Below, piece by piece: positions 60,198 through 64,000 of a stretch of 64,000 bases of DNA. How positions within the stretch are numbered: position 1 is the first letter of the stretch; the number at the start of each line of letters is the position of its first letter. The position numbers and the translations under genes were made by a program. Source of the stretch: JBFGFX01 sp965232455 (GTDB lineage: Bacteria; Pseudomonadota; Gammaproteobacteria; Steroidobacterales; Woeseiaceae); the NCBI GenBank assembly GCA_965232455.1, contig OZ246981.1, positions 2,232,001-2,296,000 of the forward strand. The letters are read 5' to 3'. The notes beneath the pieces were generated by a model. The model was not told where the DNA came from. It did no database searches and saw only the letters and a program-made list of their open reading frames with translations.

Positions 60198-62972
60198 TTA
60201 CAGCTCCGCAAGGAGGCGTATTGCATCCTCACGGCTGGTGAAATCCTCGCCGCTGCCGACGACGTCCTGCAACACACGGCGCGCTTCATCAACCTTACCC
60301 TGCTTCGACAGACCGACAGCGTAGTGATACCGAATTTCGGCGCTACCGTTCGATAATTTGACAGCTTGCCCAAGAATGCTGACGGCCTCTTCTGTCTCAC
60401 CGGCGCCTAGCAGTATCCAGCCGAGTGTATCGGCCACAGCACCACTCTCCGGCATTTTTTCAAACGCCTTGCGCGCTGAAGCACTTGCTCGCACATCATC
60501 ATCAAGGTGATAAGCCCATGCCAGATTGTTTAACGCGACAGCATTTTCCGGATCTTGTGCCAGCACAGCTTCGTATTCCGATATCGACTCTTTCAGCTTA
60601 TTGTCACGCTGCAGGGATTCTGCAAGCACCATACGAACGTCGCGATCCAAAGGCTGATCCGCAAGAAAGGCCTTGAGCGGCAAATTCTTGTCGTCGCTGC
60701 CGAGATCGGACTTGATTCTGTGTGCTCGCAACGCGTAGCTTCGCACTGATTCAATCGCCAATGCGCGATCGTAGGCCACTACGGCTTCCTCGAGACGTTC
60801 ACTTCTAACATGAATTTCTGCTTCAAGCGCATACGGTATGGCGCTGTCTGGATGCCGCTCCTGAAGTGCTCTGGCGATGCGCATTGCCTCACCAAGGTCT
60901 CCGCTTTCGACTTTCATCTCCGCCAGAGTCACAGCCGACGGAATGTGGCCCAGATCTACCGAGCCACCATCGACCAGTGTGCGCTCCGCCAGTTCCTTAT
61001 CGCCAGCTAGTCTTTGTGAGTTCGCAAGGTTCAACCTGAACTCGGCATTGGTTGCATCAAGCTCAAACGCCTTTCTAAAGGCCAGTACAGCACCCGCATG
61101 ATCCTCGCGGCCGACACGTGCCTTGCCCAGAAGGTTGTGCAGTTCGGCAGCGCTTGGCTCCACGGCCAACGCCTCGTCCAGTACTTGTTCGGCCTGACGG
61201 AAATCGCCGCTGGTCATGAGAATACGCGAGAGTTCCGCTCGCGGAGCAACGGCCTTGTCATCGATTTCACGAATCTGCTGCAGCCATTCCTGCGCCGTCC
61301 CAAGGTCTTCACTTCGAGCAGCCACGCGTGCGAAACCGAACATTGCCCAGCCCAGATTCGGGCGTAACTCAAGTATTGACTCATAATGAGCCCGTGCAGC
61401 TTCCAAGTTGCCTTCCCGCTCGTCGAGCATCGCGAGATTCCGCTGGCTCATAAGATCGCCGGTTTGGTGCGCAAGCGCTCTCTCGAAGCTCTCGCGGGCG
61501 GCCGCAATATCGCCATGGACGAGTTGCACCGAGCCCAGCAGATTGTGCGCTTGGTGATTCGACGGCCAGTTGTTGACAAGCTCCTGGGCAGCCACAAGAC
61601 CCTGATCTAACTGCCCGCCCTTGAGCAACAACAGCGTGGCTAGCAAATCATGACGCAGAGTATCCTCGTCAGACCTCCCTGAATCGATACTGTCGAGAAT
61701 AGCCTGGAATTCCTGCATCCGCCCTGCATTCATCAATGCAATCGCGTACTCGAATCGAAGATCGCTGTTTGTCGGCTCTTCAGCCACGCCACGCGCAAGG
61801 AACTCAAGTGCTGCGTCTACGTCACCCTGAACCAAGCGGGCCCTTGCAGCCAGGGCCAACACCTTCGGATCGGCCTGCTGCCTTGCTATCAGCGGTTGTA
61901 GCGTTTCCTCAGCTTCGCCGACATTCTGCATTTGCAGTCGCGTCTCTGCGAGCAACCGCCTGGCGTCGTCGTTTCCGGGTGTCGCGGCCACGACAGCCGA
62001 CAAGTACATTTCTGCCTGGGAGAGGTTCCCACTTTGCAGGTGCACTGCACCAAGCAGGGTCTGCGCCGGACGATAATCCGGCGCGCTTCGCAAAATACCC
62101 TGCAGATTTTGCTGCGCCAGCGTCCAGTCACCGTCGATTAACGCAATTCGCGACGTCAGCATCACGGCATGAAAAGAATCCGGCGACAATGCCGCAAGCT
62201 GGTCCACGGTATTACGTGCCTCGTCAGTCCGTTGCAGTGCCAATTGACTCTCGGCAAGGCCTGTCAATGCCATAGCGAGGCGGGTCACGTCGTTTTGTGC
62301 AGTGGCAAGTTGGGCTGCGACTTCATAGTCGGCCTCCGCGCCTGCAAAGTTCCGCGATCTGAAATTCAGTTCGCCGGACGCAAGCCGGGCACGAACATTG
62401 TCCGGAAAAGTGGCGATTGCATGGTCCAGAGTGCCGCGTGCCTGGGCGAAGTTCCCCTCGACCGCGAAGCTGGCGGCAATACCAAGCTGGGCGACTACGT
62501 TGTCCGGCTGATCCTGCAATACGTCTGAGTAGAGCTCTCTAGCCGCTGCCGGCTGTCCCAGCCCAATGAACGCATCGCCGCGAACCAGCATCAAATCTAC
62601 GCGGTGATCGCCTGATCCAGAATCGGCCCGTATTTCATCGACAACGTCCTGAAACTTGTCTTGTGCCACCAACGCTCTCGCGAGCGGCAATGCAACAACA
62701 TCGAATCCAACGCCCAAATCCACGGCAAGACGCAGCTCTTTTTCCGCAGCGGCGCCATCTCCTACGGCGGCCGACACCCGGCCAAGCAGCAGTCGGGCAC
62801 GTGCGTTCTCCGGGTCACCGCGCAATACGTCTTTTGCGTCGATAATAGCGGCACGATAGTCGCCATCGGCTAGCGCCTCTTCACCCCGCGCCAAACGATC
62901 CTCGTTGTCCATCGCAAGACCGCACGCGGTCAGGAGCAGGGCCAACGGAATCAGGGTCATCGATTTCATCAT
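60198..62972 (-). CDS. prsT: PEP-CTERM/XrtA TPR lipoprotein
   Basis: A 924-residue TPR protein matching PrsT (TIGR02917) in length and position. The lipobox LLLTACGLAMD puts the Cys at residue 17. About twenty TPR units follow without long breaks (for example NARARLLLGRVSAAVGDGAA, NVVAQLGIAASFAVEGNFAQ, AVALNNLAWAYHLDDDV), ending FTSREDAIRLLAEL. PrsT probably scaffolds the export machine in the periplasm. It heads the core operon, 18 bp before the export lipoprotein. Its upstream region lies next to the degraded prsK remnant. Confidence 0.95.
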   Translation of the reverse strand: MMKSMTLIPLALLLTACGLAMDNEDRLARGEEALADGDYRAAIIDAKDVLRGDPENARARLLLGRVSAAVGDGAAAEKELRLAVDLGVGFDVVALPLARALVAQDKFQDVVDEIRADSGSGDHRVDLMLVRGDAFIGLGQPAAARELYSDVLQDQPDNVVAQLGIAASFAVEGNFAQARGTLDHAIATFPDNVRARLASGELNFRSRNFAGAEADYEVAAQLATAQNDVTRLAMALTGLAESQLALQRTDEARNTVDQLAALSPDSFHAVMLTSRIALIDGDWTLAQQNLQGILRSAPDYRPAQTLLGAVHLQSGNLSQAEMYLSAVVAATPGNDDARRLLAETRLQMQNVGEAEETLQPLIARQQADPKVLALAARARLVQGDVDAALEFLARGVAEEPTNSDLRFEYAIALMNAGRMQEFQAILDSIDSGRSDEDTLRHDLLATLLLLKGGQLDQGLVAAQELVNNWPSNHQAHNLLGSVQLVHGDIAAARESFERALAHQTGDLMSQRNLAMLDEREGNLEAARAHYESILELRPNLGWAMFGFARVAARSEDLGTAQEWLQQIREIDDKAVAPRAELSRILMTSGDFRQAEQVLDEALAVEPSAAELHNLLGKARVGREDHAGAVLAFRKAFELDATNAEFRLNLANSQRLAGDKELAERTLVDGGSVDLGHIPSAVTLAEMKVESGDLGEAMRIARALQERHPDSAIPYALEAEIHVRSERLEEAVVAYDRALAIESVRSYALRAHRIKSDLGSDDKNLPLKAFLADQPLDRDVRMVLAESLQRDNKLKESISEYEAVLAQDPENAVALNNLAWAYHLDDDVRASASARKAFEKMPESGAVADTLGWILLGAGETEEAVSILGQAVKLSNGSAEIRYHYAVGLSKQGKVDEARRVLQDVVGSGEDFTSREDAIRLLAEL

Positions 62973-63289
62973 TCTGTCTTAGTCTCAATCGATACTTCGA
63001 TTGTATGCCGATCTTTTTGTTTTTTCAGCAGAAACTAGGCCGTACAGGGACACACACCGAGGCTTACGTCGTAGGTCCTCAGTCGCTGCTTGAAAAGGTG
63101 CTATGTCGTTGAGTTTACATCGTTTCTGAGGGAAATAGTCGGTGGAAGAGTATGGTGGCAGAGAATTGTGACGGCGGTCACATACCGCATCGGGCACTGG
63201 AACCCATCTCAAACCAGATCGTAGCCGCGCCGGCGGCGATTTTTTCGCAAGCCCAGGCGCAACGCGGCTACGATCTGGTTTGAGATGGG
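62973..63289. other. Upstream region of prsT
   Basis: 317 bp between prsT and the prsK remnant. It should hold the prsT promoter on the minus strand. No good sigma-54 site was found. CTTACGTCGT near 63064 matches one arm of the palindrome at 14105. The last 99 bases belong to the inverted repeat. Confidence 0.45.
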
Positions 63290-63295
63290 TTCCAG
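63197..63295. repeat. Perfect 33-bp inverted repeat with 33-base spacer
   Basis: Bases 63197-63229 and 63263-63295 are exact reverse complements; the spacer is 63230-63262. One arm begins exactly where similarity to the PrsK kinase ends. It may be a miniature mobile element, a very stable terminator between prsK and prsT, or the scar of an inversion. No target duplication was found beside it. Confidence 0.85.
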
Positions 63296-63409
63296 GTTGC
63301 GAGCGAATTCCCGTACCTGGTACGCGCCGATGCCGATACCTTCGCCAGCTTTCGTGGAGTCGAACGGACGGAAAAGTCGCTCTCGAATAAACTCCTGCGT
63401 CATTCCCGC
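63290..63409 (-). pseudogene. prsK: Remnant of PEP-CTERM histidine kinase gene prsK
   Basis: About 40 codons read AGMTQEFIRERLFRPFDSTK followed by AGEGIGIGAYQVREFARNL, the G2-region ATP lid of PrsK (TIGR02916), which has the pattern M-x-x-x-F-I-R-E-R-L-F-R-P-F-D-S-T-K and G-I-G-A-Y. Nothing upstream within 100 bp continues the kinase in frame, and downstream it runs into the inverted repeat. The frame stays open to 63209 with unrelated residues. In intact XrtA loci prsK and prsR sit beside prsT, so this is a leftover of that pair. Confidence 0.8.
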
Positions 63410-63465
63410 TCTCTGGCGGGTGAGCTTCCTCGACGATGACCTGGGATAGCTGGATAATGAAAGGG

Positions 63466-63482
63466 GCCGGGTCGAACCCGGC
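63466..63482. repeat. Short GC hairpin
   Basis: GCCGGG-TCGAA-CCCGGC forms a 6-bp stem with a 5-base loop. It lies between the prsK remnant and transposon-like repeats. It may be a terminator for the tRNA-like transcript on the minus strand (CCCCTTTC follows) or a REP-like fragment. Confidence 0.35.
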
Positions 63483-63508
63483 TTCTATCCGTTCATGCCG
63501 GACAAACG

Positions 63509-63558
63509 GTTAGCCACGTGTCCGGAACGAGGTGTAAACCATGTGACCGGTTAACACC
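63509..63558. repeat. Transposon-end-like imperfect repeats
   Basis: GTTAGCCACGTGTCCGG (63509-63525) and TGTAAACCATGTGACCGG (63533-63550) are similar direct repeats. GGTGTAAACC and GGTTAACACC form a near-perfect inverted pair around ATGTGACC. Such clusters of GTTAACC-ATGT-CCGG units occur at ends of some insertion sequences. No transposase gene is seen, so this would be a remnant. Confidence 0.35.
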
Positions 63559-63570
63559 CCTGAGAAATGG

Positions 63571-63643
63571 TAGGCGCGGGTAGGATTCGAACCCCCGACC
63601 TCCGCTATGTTGTAGCAGCGCTCTACCCCTGAGCTACGCGCCT
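63571..63643 (-). tRNA. tRNA-Val-like sequence, anticodon AAC, aberrant
   Basis: A 73-base cloverleaf reads on the minus strand: acceptor AGGCGCG/CGCGCCT with discriminator A, U8-A9, D-stem GCTC/GAGC with GGGGT loop, anticodon stem CTGCT/AGCGG, and T-loop TTCGAAT. The anticodon loop ACAACAT gives AAC (Val) but has C instead of the invariant U33. The T-stem GGGGG/CCTAC has an A mismatch, one extra C precedes the acceptor strand, and no CCA is encoded. Bacterial Val tRNAs use UAC or GAC, so this is probably a decayed tRNA-Val(GAC) copy or an attachment-site remnant. Confidence 0.55.
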
Positions 63644-63705
63644 TTAGTCTACGAGAAGATTCTATGAGATAAATGCTCGGCTGCCTATACTGGTTTCACA
63701 ATTCC

Positions 63706-63825
63706 TCAGCAATTCACCCAACGCGCCCCTTTACCCCAAAGCACAACTTCCACGGTCTGAAGAACAATCGTAATATCAAGGATTGGCGTCTTAAAGATCT
63801 CCGCATTCCTTGGCCAGACTTTCAT
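63706..63825 (-). pseudogene. C-terminal remnant of EpsB-type sugar transferase
   Basis: A 39-codon frame includes RNAEIFKTPILDITIVLQTV and ends VEVVLWGKGARWVNC. The I-V-L-Q-T-V-E-V-V-L-W-G-K-G-A-R end is the C-terminal signature of the XrtA-associated undecaprenyl-phosphate sugar transferase (EpsB, TIGR03013). A TGA precedes it in frame and no transferase core is found upstream. The initiating transferase of this locus must therefore lie elsewhere. This is the third broken XrtA-type part in the last kilobase. Confidence 0.65.
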
Positions 63826-64000
63826 TGGGGTGTCGGTAGCGGTTCACACGCCGAGCAAACCGGCGGCGCGATGATTGCTTGCGAGAAGGTCTGCTCCGTG
63901 GAGCACTGCCCCAACCTGCTGGAGACTGTCAAGACGAGCAATGCAATACCGGAGCGTCAATCGTGCAAGCAGTTGGCATCGCCTGGGAGGACACTCATTG
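63826..64000. other. Window-edge segment, unassigned
   Basis: 175 bp. Open frames on both strands run to the window edge but none has recognisable family motifs. Confidence 0.4.

Noticed and set aside
1..64000. CRISPR arrays, integrase genes, toxin-antitoxin pairs or intact insertion sequences.
   Set aside because: No regularly spaced repeats, recombinase motifs or transposase frames were seen; only short remnants at the right edge.

Overview
The window is almost entirely one large exopolysaccharide (EPS) locus of the XrtA (exosortase A / EpsH) type. It most likely comes from a Gram-negative gammaproteobacterium: there are outer-membrane export parts, lipoproteins, an AlgD-like dehydrogenase with its active-site Cys at residue 268, and short-spaced co-directional operons at moderate GC. 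The species cannot be fixed from the sequence; an environmental or marine lineage is only a guess. No ribosomal or other housekeeping genes are present. The only RNA-gene-like feature is an odd tRNA-Val-like sequence near the right edge.

Left third (1-21.7 kb, mostly minus strand): sugar building and decoration. A glycosyltransferase cut by the window edge is followed by a class IV aminotransferase, a C-methyltransferase, a Wzx-type flippase, an SGNH hydrolase and a CDP-glucose set (rfbF, an rfbC-like epimerase, rfbG). Together these suggest a CDP-linked, possibly C-methyl-branched 6-deoxyhexose. Between rfbC and rfbG sits an unusual pair, a 2H phosphoesterase overlapping a sugar nucleotidyltransferase. 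Upstream lies a secreted set (kelch protein, GH140-like hydrolase, Ig/FN3 lipoprotein) behind a c-di-GMP (GEMM-I) riboswitch. Next comes an acyl-decoration module: FkbH-like protein, acyl carrier protein, MaoC-SDR fusion, AAC(3)-like acyltransferase and an alpha-helical-toroid protein. A second SGNH protein ends this part.

Middle (21.8-43 kb, mixed strands): a carbamoyltransferase / SxtJ / DUF5989 trio and an O-antigen-ligase-like protein. Then come two secreted proteins behind a second c-di-GMP riboswitch with a candidate sigma-54 promoter further upstream, a third SGNH protein, and glycosyltransferases. The XrtA accessory set (ACP, hydrolases 1 and 2, AMP-dependent ligase, PLP decarboxylase) is scattered here. 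Also present are an asparagine-synthase homologue lacking the glutaminase Cys, a deacetylase, an FkbM methyltransferase, and two broken genes (formyltransferase with an in-frame stop, N-terminal stub of a GNAT-like protein).

Right third (43-63 kb, all minus strand): the conserved XrtA core in tightly overlapping order. Reading in the direction of transcription it runs prsT TPR lipoprotein, polysaccharide export lipoprotein, chain-length protein, tyrosine autokinase, outer-membrane barrel, polysaccharide deacetylase, FemAB-like protein, amidotransferase, glycosyltransferase, XrtA-EpsI fusion, second amidotransferase, glycosyltransferase, GDP-mannose 6-dehydrogenase and another glycosyltransferase. 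The last kilobase is degraded: a prsK kinase fragment, a perfect 33-bp inverted repeat, transposon-end-like repeats, the aberrant tRNA and the C-terminal stub of an EpsB-type sugar transferase. This looks like an old recombination junction that removed prsK/prsR and epsB.

Overall the locus should make a polymer containing a CDP-derived deoxysugar and a GDP-mannuronate-type acid, decorated with carbamoyl, acyl and amide groups. It is exported by an XrtA-linked machine, and two secreted-protein groups are switched by c-di-GMP.
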